NCBI GenBank assembly: GCA_005223045.1
Contig: NJBM01000010.1
Span: 1 to 64,000, forward strand
Reading direction: 5' to 3'
DNA length: 64,000 nt
Source: Planctomycetes bacterium B3_Pla
Lineage (GTDB): Bacteria > Planctomycetota > Phycisphaerae > Sedimentisphaerales > Anaerobacaceae
Part shown: positions 8,589 to 18,916 of the stretch, in pieces
Layout of the letters: each line of letters starts with the position of its first letter
How positions within the stretch are numbered: position 1 is the stretch's first letter
Position numbers and translations under genes: made by a program
Notes under the pieces: generated by a model
The model's database searches: none
What the model saw: the letters and a program-made list of their open reading frames with translations, nothing else
What the model was told of the DNA's origin: nothing

Positions 8589-11500
8589 TTAAGGCTGTGG
8601 CTCCTCGGTTGGTCTTAGCAGCCGAATGTCATCGAAGAACGTTGTTCCCGAACCTCCCGCTGCAGTTGTGTTGCCTCTGGTGCCCAGACCAATTGCGACC
8701 TTGTCAATATTGGTCAGGTCCAAGCCCTGGTCCGCTAACGTTTGCAGGTCGATGACCCATTCGGTCCATACATCTGTCACCGCCGCGTCGGTGTCATCGT
8801 GCGGCACCACTACGGACGAGCCTGCGCCGTCGGTTACGGCCAAATACAGAGGCTCGGCGCTGTTACTTGATATCCCGACATCCCGGTTCATCCATTGCGG
8901 GCCGACAGTGCCGGTCGTCGTTACGTTCGAGAACACGGCCTCACCCGTCACGGCAGCGTTGCGGCTGGTCAGCGCCAGACCCACATACACAGCCGCGTCC
9001 ATCGGGATAGCGGTCGGAACCGAAAGCTCCACCGGCTGCCATGCAGAGCCGTTGGTCGAATGGGAAACGGTAAAGTTGCCCGCGACGTCGCGCTCGAGCT
9101 TGACCCAGTGCGGCGCCGTAATGTCGGCCTGGAATGTGCTGAAGCTGCCGCCTCCTGCGGCGGTGCGGCCCCTTGAGCCAACGCCGTCGGCGGGCGTGAC
9201 GCATGCGAAGGCATGTGCCGAATCCGGATCGAGCGTCTCGCGAATCATCACACCGGCCTTGGCCTGATCGTGTGTGTTCTGGACGCTGTCGATCCTTGCC
9301 GTGATCGAGCCTGGGCCCGTGAGCGTTTTGTATGCGAAGTGGAACTCATCGGCAGAGCCCCCGATGTTATTGCCGGCAGCAGTCATTGTGTATGTCCCGA
9401 CCGGGCCTTCGGTGAAGCTGCCTACCGACGCCGGATAGCCCCTGAACCACAGCGACAGCACCGCAACACCTTCCTCGGTCCAGTCACGCGGATAACTCAA
9501 AGTCAGTTCCGCCTCTGAGTTCGTCACGCCAGCGGTGTTGACATAAGAGAGCGGCATGGACTGGCGGCCGCCGTGTACAATCGTCTGCTCGGCATACGGC
9601 GGCATCACATAGCCGACCTGTGAACCGTTGGCTGGAATACCGAAGCCGTCGATCCAGCTCTGCCATATCGCTTCGCCGGCCGCGTCGTCGTCGGTATAGT
9701 CCTCAAAATCGTCCACGGCAAGGAAATCGGCCGTCGTGAAAGACCAGACTTTGCCGGTCCACGGACTGTCGGGATTGACGTCGTTGACTTCATCGACGCG
9801 CCAATAGTAAGTCGTATGCCAGGCGAGTTTGCCGGGATCGTAACTTTCAGATCCAAGCTCTTTCGAGCCTTTGTATTCGGGCGAAGCCTTGGTGGCGCTG
9901 CCGACGGCATCGGCGTCTGTGCCGAAATAGACATCGTGCGAAGCGGCGTCAACGCCGGGACTCCACTTGAGAATCGGCACCATCTTCACGCCCGCAGCTT
10001 CGTTGGACGGACCTGGCCCGCCCGCCCTTAGAGGCGGTGAGAACGCTGCCGACGGGATAATGCTTTTGAGCTGACTGGCACTCTCCCAGAGAAGGTGCGC
10101 CTCGGAGTCTCCGGCTTCGTTGAACCACTCCATCCGGATGCTGTACCACTCACCGGCAACGAGTTGAATCGGCTCGCTGCGGGTATCGACCACCCTGTTG
10201 ACCCACGCCCACTTGTCCACGATCAACTGTTCATCAATCCACAGCCTTGAGCCGTCGTTGGTGCGCGTATAGAACGTGTAGGCCTCTGAGAAAGCGGCTT
10301 GAAGCTCACCTCGCCAGCGCACCGAGAAGCCGTCCTCATTGACAGCGTTTGGCTCCGGCGAGTTGCTGCCGTAGTCGATATCGATCATGGGGTCGATCCG
10401 TGTCAGAACGGGCTGGCCGACCGGATCCATGGTGTTGAAGTACTCGCCCATAAGACCGCCGTCCGGGATGGTCGCGGTGAAGCTCCAGACCTTACCCCTG
10501 CGGGTAGTGGTGCCGTCGGAACTGTCAACACGCCAGTAATAGGTCTTGCCCATCTCCAGGGGACCGGGATCATGCGTCGTTCCAATCACAAAAGCAGCAC
10601 CTTCGGCACTGTTGACATCCTGGAAGTCCTCTCCGAAATACACATAGTGTAGAGCCGCACCTACTCCCGGGTCCCAGGTCATATCTGTATCCGTGTCAAC
10701 AAACCTTGCTCCGTCGGCAGGCGCCGGATGCCAGGCGGTCTTGGGTCGAACGCTAAAACTCCAAACGCTGCCTTTCCAGGGGCTGTCAGGCTCAGCGTCG
10801 TTGACTCCATCTACACGCCAGTAGTACGTTGTTCCGGGAATCAGCCCATTCGGGAACGGTTCGCCGAAGCCGATAACGGCAAATGTGCCCGCAGCGGGAA
10901 TAGGTTCCACCGTGCCCTCGCCGGCGTCATCGAAATTATCAGCGATGTAGAGTTGATGGGAAACAGCAAGGTCACCGGCTGTCCACTTCAGATTGTACCA
11001 CGTCGAGTCAATGATGGCGCCGTCTGCCGGGCTTGGCGCCAGAGCCTGGGTCACCGTGCCCCCGGGGTCATCCATTATTGCCTGGATTTCGTCGGCGCTC
11101 AGTGCGCGGTCATAGATTCGCACGTCGTCTATCAGGCCGTCGTAGTTCCGGCCGGTATTATTCAAGTCGTAGGCAATCCGGAACTCTCCCCCGCTGGACG
11201 TGTTCATCTGATTCGGCGTTCCTCCGGGCATGATCGGATCCAGCGCACCATCTACATAGAGTTTGAGTTCGCTTACGTCAGGCGATCCGTCATCTTCAAG
11301 CACCACGGCAACGTGATGCCATTCACCGTCCACCAGGTCGGTCGTGCCGTATGTATTGCCCCGTCCACATTCGAGGCGAAGTGTAGCCGGGCCGTTGTGG
11401 GTGCGCATGACCCATTTCGTGCCGGAACCGCTCGGGCCCCAGGTTATGATGCTCGCCGAGGTCTTGGTGACGTTGATCCACGCGGTGCTGGTTCGGGCGT

Positions 11501-11771
11501 GCGTTCCCAATATGCCTTCATAGCCGGGCACCGCGACGTGACTGCCTGCGCTAAACTGCAGGGCTGTCCCCTGAACTCCCGTTACCCAAACCGGATCGTC
11601 CACCAATTCACCGTGGAGATTGTTGCCCGATGAGTCGATCGCCGTTGCGCCCGATCCCTCGTTAAATCTCCACCAGCCGACAAGATTCGGGTCGGCGCCA
11701 ATACCTGGCGCTGCCAACCCCAGCACCAAAACAAAGGCGACCAGGCAAGTAAGTTTTCCGGACATAATCAT
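8589..11771 (-). CDS. Secreted LamG / Fn3-like / PA14 surface protein with a nested domain
   Basis: A 1060-residue exported carbohydrate-binding or adhesion protein. A signal peptide (about 1-26) is followed by a LamG/concanavalin domain (about 28-235, ending DGLIDDVRIYDRAL). Two Fn3-like modules come next (about 245-435, each with TYYWRVD), then a PA14 domain (about 438-580, GLMGEYFN...), a third Fn3-like module (about 585-680), and a C-terminal beta domain starting TADFLAVDDFEDY and ending FFDDIRL. Compared with its two neighbours, this copy carries about 190 extra residues (about 781-970) inside the C-terminal domain; the insert (FAYKTLTGPGSITARI ... AGVMIRETL) resembles DUF1349-type domains. 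Start ATG at 11771 follows AAGGAGGA; ATG at 11765 is also possible. It is the last of three tandem paralogues, so substrate partitioning among them is likely but not shown. Confidence 0.88.
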   Translation of the reverse strand: MIMSGKLTCLVAFVLVLGLAAPGIGADPNLVGWWRFNEGSGATAIDSSGNNLHGELVDDPVWVTGVQGTALQFSAGSHVAVPGYEGILGTHARTSTAWINVTKTSASIITWGPSGSGTKWVMRTHNGPATLRLECGRGNTYGTTDLVDGEWHHVAVVLEDDGSPDVSELKLYVDGALDPIMPGGTPNQMNTSSGGEFRIAYDLNNTGRNYDGLIDDVRIYDRALSADEIQAIMDDPGGTVTQALAPSPADGAIIDSTWYNLKWTAGDLAVSHQLYIADNFDDAGEGTVEPIPAAGTFAVIGFGEPFPNGLIPGTTYYWRVDGVNDAEPDSPWKGSVWSFSVRPKTAWHPAPADGARFVDTDTDMTWDPGVGAALHYVYFGEDFQDVNSAEGAAFVIGTTHDPGPLEMGKTYYWRVDSSDGTTTRRGKVWSFTATIPDGGLMGEYFNTMDPVGQPVLTRIDPMIDIDYGSNSPEPNAVNEDGFSVRWRGELQAAFSEAYTFYTRTNDGSRLWIDEQLIVDKWAWVNRVVDTRSEPIQLVAGEWYSIRMEWFNEAGDSEAHLLWESASQLKSIIPSAAFSPPLRAGGPGPSNEAAGVKMVPILKWSPGVDAASHDVYFGTDADAVGSATKASPEYKGSKELGSESYDPGKLAWHTTYYWRVDEVNDVNPDSPWTGKVWSFTTADFLAVDDFEDYTDDDAAGEAIWQSWIDGFGIPANGSQVGYVMPPYAEQTIVHGGRQSMPLSYVNTAGVTNSEAELTLSYPRDWTEEGVAVLSLWFRGYPASVGSFTEGPVGTYTMTAAGNNIGGSADEFHFAYKTLTGPGSITARIDSVQNTHDQAKAGVMIRETLDPDSAHAFACVTPADGVGSRGRTAAGGGSFSTFQADITAPHWVKLERDVAGNFTVSHSTNGSAWQPVELSVPTAIPMDAAVYVGLALTSRNAAVTGEAVFSNVTTTGTVGPQWMNRDVGISSNSAEPLYLAVTDGAGSSVVVPHDDTDAAVTDVWTEWVIDLQTLADQGLDLTNIDKVAIGLGTRGNTTAAGGSGTTFFDDIRLLRPTEEPQP

Positions 11772-11866
11772 CCTCCTTCAAATAAAACGATTGACAATAG
11801 TAACTGCATTCACTGCCTTAGCGATACAAATGTTCACCCTCACAGCCTTATCAGTTTCTTTAGAAT

Positions 11867-14032
11867 CTAACGATAAAGCCGGATATCGTCAAAAAACATC
11901 GTCCCTGTGCCACCGGCTACCGGGGCATTCTTGGTGCCAAAGCCAATAGTAATTGTATTGACGTTGGTCAGGTCCACGCCGGCAAACGCTTGAAGATCGA
12001 TGATCCATTCGGTCCATCTGCCTGTCTGCGCTGCATCCGGGTCGTCATGATAGATCACGGCGTTGCCGTTCAGGGCTATATACATCCGCTCGGCAGCATT
12101 AGCTGAACTGCCGCGGAACCATAGGCTGAGTTTCGTAACGCCCTCCTCGGTCCAGTCACGCGGGTAAGCCAACGTCATCGTCGCCTCAGAGGTCTTGTTG
12201 GCATTGTCATAGCGATATATCATCGACTGAGTGCCGCTGCGAACAATAGTCTGCTCGGCATAAGGCGGAAGGTCGTTGCCAACCAATGCTCCGTTGTCCG
12301 TGGTTCCGAAACCGTCAATCCACTTGTCGAATATCCTGTTACTGTTGGGGTCGGGTGGATCAATGTCATTGTAGGATTCAAAATCCTCGACCAGGAGGAA
12401 GTCGGCAACGGCAAAGCTCCATATAAGGCCTTTCACCGGACCGGCACTATATACGGCATCGACGCGCCAATACCAGATACTGTTCCACCCAAGTTTTCCG
12501 GGATCAAAGTTCTCGGAACCTGATGCCTTGTTGCCCTTGTATTCCGGAGAAACCGTTGTGGCATTCCTCACAGCGTCGGCATCGGCGCCGAAGTACAGAT
12601 CGCTCGAAGCGGCGGTGTCCGCCGGCGTCCAGCCTAGCATTTCGATCATCTGCACATCCACCGCGCCATTGGCCGGCTGCGGATTGCCCACGGCGCCTGG
12701 CGTTGTGAAGGCCCAGATGTCGCCCTTGTGCGTTTCAGCACCGTCAAACTCATCGACCCGCCAGAAAAGGATATTCTCCCGTTCGAGAGTATCGGGATCA
12801 TAGCTCGGGCTTCCCAATGGCATGCCGCCGGCTGCGTTGTTCACGTCGTCATAATTGTCGCCGATATAAACGGTGTGAAGCTTGGCTTCAAAACCTCCTG
12901 TCCAGGTGAAGATCGCATTCGGGTCCACAAACTCGGCGCCGTCAGCCGGGTTGGGGGAATAAGCCGTTTTAGGCGGAACCGAGAAGCTCCAAACATCACC
13001 TTTCCAGGGGCTGGCTGCATTGGCGTCATTGACCTCATCCACTCTCCAGTAGTAGGTTGTGCCGGGTTGCAGGCCGTCTGGAGCGGGAAAGCCTGGAAAT
13101 CCGACCACCTGGGAGGTCGTGGCCAGGTTGCCTGCAAAGGTCCCTTCGGCGCCGTCGTTGACGTCGTCGAAGCCGGTTCCGAAATAAAGATCGTGAGAGA
13201 CGGCGTAGTCTCCGGCTCGCCAGCCGAGACTAACCCAGGTTGCTTCGAGCATGGCCCCGTCAGCCGGATCTGGCCCAGCGGCAAGTGGATGCTCAGAAGA
13301 ACCAGCAGTGTAGAACATCGTGGCGACCTGGTCATCGGCCAGCACCTCGTCATAGAACGCAATACCGTCCATCTGACCATCGAATGCTCTGCCTCCCGAA
13401 TTCATCTGGCCGAACTTTAAATCACCCGCAGCATAAACAATAGGGCCCGCAGTCGGCCAGCTTTCGCTGTTGGCTGCCACAAAGGCCGCGTCCACACTGT
13501 CACCATCCTGGAGAACGTTCATGGTGACATCACCGTCGAGATCGTGACGCAGAACAAGCAGGATCCAGGTTCCCACGGCCATATCCCTGGTGTGGATATT
13601 TTGGGTATTTGAGCCATCCTGTCTAGACATAAACTTGAAGTTGTCTGAATTGTCGCCACTGTGCGAAAACAGACGATAACTGTCCGTTAGACCTCCATCT
13701 GCAGCCGCAATGTCAACAAATCGAGTGTGAGCACCAAATTCCACATCCGATTTGATCCAGAGCGCGATCGAAAAATCGCCAGTGAATCTGAGGGCGTCAA
13801 CACCGGCAGCTACGGCGACCGCACCTTCCCCGGGAAAATCAACACCGGATCCGAATCTTCCGTCAACGTTTAGGCTGGCGCTGCCTTGCAATGTTATAGC
13901 AAGTGAAGCGATTCCGTCTGTTGCCGTAGTCCCGCTGGTTTCTTCAAAATCCCACCTGGCAACCTCGACGGCGTTGCAGGCCTGCGAGATCATCAAAACA
14001 AAGGCAGCCAAATAAGTCTGTCTTGTGAACAT
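11867..14032 (-). CDS. Secreted LamG / Fn3-like surface protein, paralogue
   Basis: The middle, shortest member (721 residues) of the tandem family. A signal peptide (ending about 21, CNA) leads into a LamG-type domain (about 22-245, DGQMDGIAFYDEVL). Three Fn3-like modules follow, the first two with the shared phrase TTYYWRVDEVND or a variant, and the C-terminal domain starts VADFLLVEDFESY and ends FFDDIRLYR. It lacks the PA14 domain found in both neighbours. ATG at 14032 has AAAGGAGAA upstream. The 68 nt gap to the upstream paralogue and 95 nt gap to the downstream one fit a single transcript. Function is inferred as extracellular carbohydrate or protein binding; no catalytic domain is visible. 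Confidence 0.87.
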   Translation of the reverse strand: MFTRQTYLAAFVLMISQACNAVEVARWDFEETSGTTATDGIASLAITLQGSASLNVDGRFGSGVDFPGEGAVAVAAGVDALRFTGDFSIALWIKSDVEFGAHTRFVDIAAADGGLTDSYRLFSHSGDNSDNFKFMSRQDGSNTQNIHTRDMAVGTWILLVLRHDLDGDVTMNVLQDGDSVDAAFVAANSESWPTAGPIVYAAGDLKFGQMNSGGRAFDGQMDGIAFYDEVLADDQVATMFYTAGSSEHPLAAGPDPADGAMLEATWVSLGWRAGDYAVSHDLYFGTGFDDVNDGAEGTFAGNLATTSQVVGFPGFPAPDGLQPGTTYYWRVDEVNDANAASPWKGDVWSFSVPPKTAYSPNPADGAEFVDPNAIFTWTGGFEAKLHTVYIGDNYDDVNNAAGGMPLGSPSYDPDTLERENILFWRVDEFDGAETHKGDIWAFTTPGAVGNPQPANGAVDVQMIEMLGWTPADTAASSDLYFGADADAVRNATTVSPEYKGNKASGSENFDPGKLGWNSIWYWRVDAVYSAGPVKGLIWSFAVADFLLVEDFESYNDIDPPDPNSNRIFDKWIDGFGTTDNGALVGNDLPPYAEQTIVRSGTQSMIYRYDNANKTSEATMTLAYPRDWTEEGVTKLSLWFRGSSANAAERMYIALNGNAVIYHDDPDAAQTGRWTEWIIDLQAFAGVDLTNVNTITIGFGTKNAPVAGGTGTMFFDDIRLYR

Positions 14033-14101
14033 AATCGTTCTCCTTTCGGATATAACCGCTTAAGGCGCGGTTGTGTCAATTGTCTTTCAAGTTCTTCTGA
14101 C

Positions 14102-16669
14102 CTAGCGTCGAAGTCGGATCTCATCAATGAACAGAGTCCCTGAACCACCGGCCGCCGGGCTGCCCTTGGTTCCAAAGCCAATCGCAATCGTATTGACGTT
14201 GGTAAGATCAACTCCCTGGTCGGCAAACGCTTGCAGGTCGATGACCCACTCGGTCCATCTGCCTGTCTGCGCTGCGTCCGGGTCGTCATGATAGACCACG
14301 GCGTTGCCGTTCAGAGCGACATACATCTGCTCGGCCGCATTAGCCGAACCGCCACGGAACCACAGGCTGAGCTTCGTGACACCTTCCTCGGTCCAATCGC
14401 GCGGATAGGCCAACGTCATCGTTGCCTCGGAGGTCTTGAGATTGTTGTCGTAGAAGTAGGGCAGCGACTGGAAGCCACCGTGAACGATGCTCAGCTCCAT
14501 AAAAGGCGTAACGTCGTTGCCGACGAGTGCCCCGTTTGTCGTGGTGCCGAACCCGTCTATCCATGTCGTGAATACCCGATTACTGCCGGGCTCGTCGGGA
14601 TTAAGGTCATTGTAAGACTCAAAATCCTCCACCAGAAGGAAATCGGCTGTCGTAAAGCTCCAGACCTTGCCTGCCACCGGGCTGTTGGGATTGGCGTTGT
14701 CAACTTCATCGACGCGCCAGTGGTAAGTGGTCTGCCATGCAAGCTTGCCGGGATCGAGGGTTTCTTCGCCCAGTGCCTTGCTGCCCTGGTACTCGGGTGA
14801 AGCTGTAGTCGCGTTCTTCACGGCTTCTGCGTCCGTCCCGAAGTACACCTGGTGTGAAGCCGCCGTTTCTGACGATCTCCAGCTTGGAATAATTATCTGG
14901 GTGACACCCGTTGCTCCATTGTACGGATTCGGATCGCCGGCCCTTGAAAGAGGCTGCAACGCACCGCTGGGGACGATCTGCTCTTCTCGCGTGCCGCTCT
15001 CCCAGAACAACCGGGCAATCGCCACGTCGTCGCCCTCGAAATAGTCCATCCGAATGGAGTACGTACTGCTCCCGACCAGATCAATCGGAGCACTCTGGCG
15101 ACTACTTGTCGTGGGGTTGTCCCAGTAATTGATGATCGGTTCGCCGTCCAGCCACAGCCTGAAGCCGTTATTGGCATTGATGCCGAAGACATAAGTGTCC
15201 GTCAGGTCCACCTCAAGCTCGCCCGTCCAGCGTGCCCCGAAGTTGTTCACACCGATACTCTCATCGGGAGAGTTCTCTCCGGGTACGTCTGCATTGCCCC
15301 AGTTGAAGTCGATTTCGGGATCAAGACGGATCAGCGCCGGCTCTCCGCTTAGGGTTGTGTTGTTGAAGTATTCCGCCTTGAGGCCTCCGCCGGGCCTCGT
15401 GGTAGTGAAGCTCCAGACGTCACCTTTGTGGGTTGCAGCGCCATCGAACTGATCGACGCGCCAATAGTAAACCTTCTCCAATTCAAGTGTACCGGGGACG
15501 TAACTCGGATCGGCCAGGGGCAATCCCCCGGCTGCATTGTTCACGTCGTCAAAGTTGTCGCCGAAATAGGCGGTGTGCAGTTTTGCGTCGAAACCCGAGG
15601 TCCAGGTAAGTTCCACGTTCGGATCCGCGAATTTTGCGCCGTCGGCAGGGCTGGGATTGTAGGCGGTCTTCGGCGGTACGGCGAAGCTCCAGACGTTACC
15701 CTTCCACGGGCTGTTGGGATCGGCCTCGTTTACCTCGTCGATGCGCCAGTAGTAGGTCGTGCCAGGTTGCAGTCCCTCAGGCGCGGGAAAGCCGGGGAAG
15801 CCCACCACCTGGGACGTAGAGAAAGTATTGCCGACAAAGGCGCTTTCGGCACCTCCGTTGACATCGTCGAAGCCGGTTCCGAAGTACAAATCGTGCGAGA
15901 CCGCGAAATCCCCCGGTCTCCACGCCAGACTCGCCCATGTCTGCTCGATCATGGCGCCATCCTCCGGTTCCGGCCTGCGGGCGAGCGGCAGTCCTCCGGC
16001 GACACTTTCCATGATTGTCTGGATCTCATCCGCCGTCAGAGCGTGATCGTAAACACGAAACTCGTCAATGGTGGCGGCCATCCAGTTAGTATGGTTCCTG
16101 TTGATGCCGATGGCAAATTCGTTGAACGTCCTCTGCGAATCGCTCACGGCTGCGGTTGTAGCCTCTACACTGTTGTAGTAAAACGTCCCGGTTCCGGCCT
16201 CGAACGTCAAAGCCAAATGAGTCCACTCGGTTGTGGCCGGGCCGAAGAACTGCCCGCCGGGATTAAGGCGAAAGTTCCCTGGAGTTCCGCCATCCACGTC
16301 GAACTGAATGCCGGCGCTATTGGGGGTATGGTTTGTAAAACAACTGCTGTAGTTGTCCTGTCCCAGGCTGTCGATCTTGACCCACATTGCGATCGTGCCG
16401 GTTTCCCAGACTGTGGCCTCTCCCGGTATGGTATGCACGACCGAATCAGAATCAGCGTCGCCACGGACGTGCAGGCCCAATCCGAAGTACCCGTCCACCC
16501 ACTCGGGAGCCCCGTTAAAGGTTCCATCATTTCCGTTGCCGGAGACGTCAGTCGCAACCGTTCCGGAACCGTCTTCGAGTGGCCAGTGCACTACCAGGTC
16601 CGCCGAAGAGCTGCCGATCATACCCAGCACCAAAACAAGAGAAATCGGATAGAATAATTTCTTGCACAT
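14102..16669 (-). CDS. Secreted LamG / Fn3-like / PA14 surface protein, paralogue
   Basis: First gene of the tandem trio, 855 residues. It has a signal peptide (about 1-23, ending SSA), a LamG domain (about 24-225, ending IDEFRVYDHAL), two Fn3-like modules (about 235-425), a PA14 domain (about 428-570, LKAEYFNNTTLSGEP), a third Fn3-like module and a C-terminal domain from TADFLLVEDFESY to FIDEIRLRR. The C-terminal domain is uninterrupted here, which defines the ancestral form against which the insert in the 8589..11771 protein can be seen. ATG at 16669 follows AAGGAGGA with ideal spacing. PA14 domains bind sugars in several families, so a role in holding polysaccharide at the surface is plausible, without enzymatic activity. 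Confidence 0.88.
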   Translation of the reverse strand: MCKKLFYPISLVLVLGMIGSSSADLVVHWPLEDGSGTVATDVSGNGNDGTFNGAPEWVDGYFGLGLHVRGDADSDSVVHTIPGEATVWETGTIAMWVKIDSLGQDNYSSCFTNHTPNSAGIQFDVDGGTPGNFRLNPGGQFFGPATTEWTHLALTFEAGTGTFYYNSVEATTAAVSDSQRTFNEFAIGINRNHTNWMAATIDEFRVYDHALTADEIQTIMESVAGGLPLARRPEPEDGAMIEQTWASLAWRPGDFAVSHDLYFGTGFDDVNGGAESAFVGNTFSTSQVVGFPGFPAPEGLQPGTTYYWRIDEVNEADPNSPWKGNVWSFAVPPKTAYNPSPADGAKFADPNVELTWTSGFDAKLHTAYFGDNFDDVNNAAGGLPLADPSYVPGTLELEKVYYWRVDQFDGAATHKGDVWSFTTTRPGGGLKAEYFNNTTLSGEPALIRLDPEIDFNWGNADVPGENSPDESIGVNNFGARWTGELEVDLTDTYVFGINANNGFRLWLDGEPIINYWDNPTTSSRQSAPIDLVGSSTYSIRMDYFEGDDVAIARLFWESGTREEQIVPSGALQPLSRAGDPNPYNGATGVTQIIIPSWRSSETAASHQVYFGTDAEAVKNATTASPEYQGSKALGEETLDPGKLAWQTTYHWRVDEVDNANPNSPVAGKVWSFTTADFLLVEDFESYNDLNPDEPGSNRVFTTWIDGFGTTTNGALVGNDVTPFMELSIVHGGFQSLPYFYDNNLKTSEATMTLAYPRDWTEEGVTKLSLWFRGGSANAAEQMYVALNGNAVVYHDDPDAAQTGRWTEWVIDLQAFADQGVDLTNVNTIAIGFGTKGSPAAGGSGTLFIDEIRLRR

Positions 16670-18013
16670 AATAGTCCTCCTTCAAAAAGATTTAGGTTAA
16701 AAATGCCGATAAGAAATATCTGACGGCATTATGCTGTCCACCTCCGCCCCTGATAGTTCATCAGTGATGTGACGCTACCTCCTTCCTGCCGAAAATCTGC
16801 CAAAAATACCTCACTATGCAGATTATGAACCATGAACTTCACTTACTCTATTTGTACCAAATTTACCGTCGCTTCGTCAAGGGAAAAGCTCAGGAAGGTT
16901 CAGTCGGTTCGCCAACTGGAAACCTTGATTTGCCGTTCAATACTCGACATTTGGGTGTCCAGACTTTGCCATGCAAACGTATTATGTTGCCGGATTGACA
17001 GGTAGAATTCTCAACGAAGTAACAATCACCGGGTAAATCCGCGAAATCCTTCGGTTTCGCTCAGAGCTTGCCCTGCGTTTGTTGAAGAGACGGCGTCTGT
17101 GGCCCAAGAATCCGTGTTAATCTGTGAAATCTGTGGCTAATAGAAGATTTTGCTTGACGCCGAAATTCCAGAGATGTATACTGTGTATCTAACTAAATGG
17201 ATAGAATAGCGGAATACAGGAGACAGAAAGTAGGCGAACAGGAAACCAAGATAACAGGGTGCGGGTGGCCAGGATAGCAGGGAATCAGGAAGCAACAGGG
17301 GCCGATTCAGAAGGGAATCCGGCGCGCCGGGAAACTCTTTTGTGCAAAACAAACCCAATTTGCACGAGCAATAATAAACGTTAATATTTATATGATAAAG
17401 GATTACACAAATATGCCCTGCCGGGAGCCGCGAAAAAACAAAGCCAATCAAAGCCAATCTCGTCAAAGGCCCAATAATAGTTTGTCATTCCTGCACCTGC
17501 CTTCGCAGGTGTAAACTCGTCCCCGCAAAGGCGGGGAGCAGGAATCCAGACTTCCTAATATTCCTGGATTCCGCATCAAGCCTGCTCTGAGCGAGATCGA
17601 ATGGGTGCGGAATGACAAGGGGGCAAATGGCGGCGCGTGCGCTCGACAGAGCACGATTTTGCAAAACAAAGCCAATTTGCGGGAGATTAAGTAAGCGTAA
17701 CATCAATTGTGACAAGGTCTTATATAAATATTCACGTTTTCGGGGGTTGGAAAACAAAGCCAATTCAAAGCATGTCCCGTTCGGCTTCGCTCAGGGCAGG
17801 CTCTGTGCGTAGTCGAATGGGCCAATCTCGAATTGTATCAGGGGGAAAAAACCGTCTGGAATCGCCGGCGGCGGCGTGGTATCAACAAATCGCCCAACTA
17901 TCTAACGAAAACTGTGCAGAAAGGCCGATAAATAGTAATAAACGAATAATGAGTTTGAACGGCGCTAATCCTTCCTCGGTTCGGGATTGTTTTAGCACAA
18001 CTGGGAACATCTT
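16670..18013. repeat. Long gene-poor region with dispersed repeats
   Basis: About 1.3 kb with no convincing gene. It contains at least four copies of a short repeat with core AAAACAAAGCCAATT (about 17345, 17435, 17662 and 17751), the first in variant form, and a copy of AATCTGTGAAATCTGTGGC near 17115-17136. Pieces of the CTGAGCGNNGTCGAATGG family lie near 17580-17600 and 17770-17820. A GCAGGTG...CGCAGGTG / GCGGGGA-type inverted segment lies near 17490-17550. Reading frames crossing it encode repeat-derived sequence and were not called. Confidence 0.7.
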
Positions 18014-18844
18014 ATGCTTGAGATTCTGAAAAATTTCGAGTCTGCCATGGGCGGAACGGGGCGGTTGAGCCCGGGAGTCATGCTCGGCGCGGGCGCAGCA
18101 ATAGTCTTGCTCGGGTTGGTTATCTGGCTCGGCGGACTGGGCCTAAGAAGGGTTTTGTCAGTGATTGCCGGTGCGGCTACCGGGGGCATTCTTGTATTCA
18201 TCATGGTGGGTGGTGGTTCTGGCCCGGCATTAATCGCCGCTGCCGTGACCGGGATTTTCGCCTTAGAATTTGAAAAGGTGTTCGTTGTGATTTTTGCAGC
18301 GATATTGGCGATAGCTTTGGGTTTGTCCTTCCAGATCGGACCTCATATCGAGAATGTACAGGCGGTGAAAGCCATAGATCAGGATCCCAACGCACCGGCG
18401 TCGGTTCCACACTCGACTGTCAGCTCCGGCCGGAGTGCGAATAAACTTGGAGACTACGCAACCGATATGGGCAAATCGATAAAACTGGCCTGCTCGCTGA
18501 TGCCGGTGCGCAAATGGGTTATAATAGTAGTTTTAGCGACGATTTTCATAATCGGCGCGTGTTTTCTCCGGTACCCGACCTTGGCTTTGTGCTTTTCCAT
18601 ACTCGGAACGACATTCATCTTCGCCGGGATGATTCTGCTGTTGTTGCACAAGGGTGCCGCACCTGTCGCCCATATCTCCGGCAAGTCGTCTATTTACACC
18701 GGCGTCTTTGCCGTGATGGTGGGTTTAGGCACTGCCGAGCAGTTAGTGCTCTTTGGAGGCGCGAAAACGCGAGTGGCGCCGAAAGGAAAATCCGACAAAA
18801 CTAAGGGTAAAACCGCCGGAGAGAAACAAAACTGGCGGACCTAA
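18014..18844 (+). CDS. Multi-pass membrane protein, unknown function
   Basis: I do not recognise the family with certainty. The 276-residue protein has hydrophobic segments near residues 22-40, 46-66, 70-88, 92-108, 168-188, 196-214 and 226-246, a polar stretch at about 115-160, and a lysine-rich cytoplasmic-type tail (KGKSDKTKGKTAGEK). The glycine-rich, closely packed hairpins in the first half recall TMEM198/DUF4203-type proteins. It is followed 72 nt later by a second membrane protein of similar character, so the two may act as a pair. The ATG at 18014 has only a poor ribosome site (GGGAA), so the true start could be slightly downstream. No enzymatic motif is visible. Confidence 0.7.
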   Translation: MLEILKNFESAMGGTGRLSPGVMLGAGAAIVLLGLVIWLGGLGLRRVLSVIAGAATGGILVFIMVGGGSGPALIAAAVTGIFALEFEKVFVVIFAAILAIALGLSFQIGPHIENVQAVKAIDQDPNAPASVPHSTVSSGRSANKLGDYATDMGKSIKLACSLMPVRKWVIIVVLATIFIIGACFLRYPTLALCFSILGTTFIFAGMILLLLHKGAAPVAHISGKSSIYTGVFAVMVGLGTAEQLVLFGGAKTRVAPKGKSDKTKGKTAGEKQNWRT

Positions 18845-18916
18845 GTAAAGGATTCTTCACGAAAATCAACACCACTTTTTCGTGAAAAATTATATAGGAG
18901 ATCAAGGAACCAAAGA

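Noticed and set aside
17137-17763. Several frames of 70-109 residues on the minus strand
   Set aside because: Their sequence is the translation of the AAAACAAAGCCAATT repeat and its neighbours (phrases such as IGFVLQN) and overlaps in different frames.
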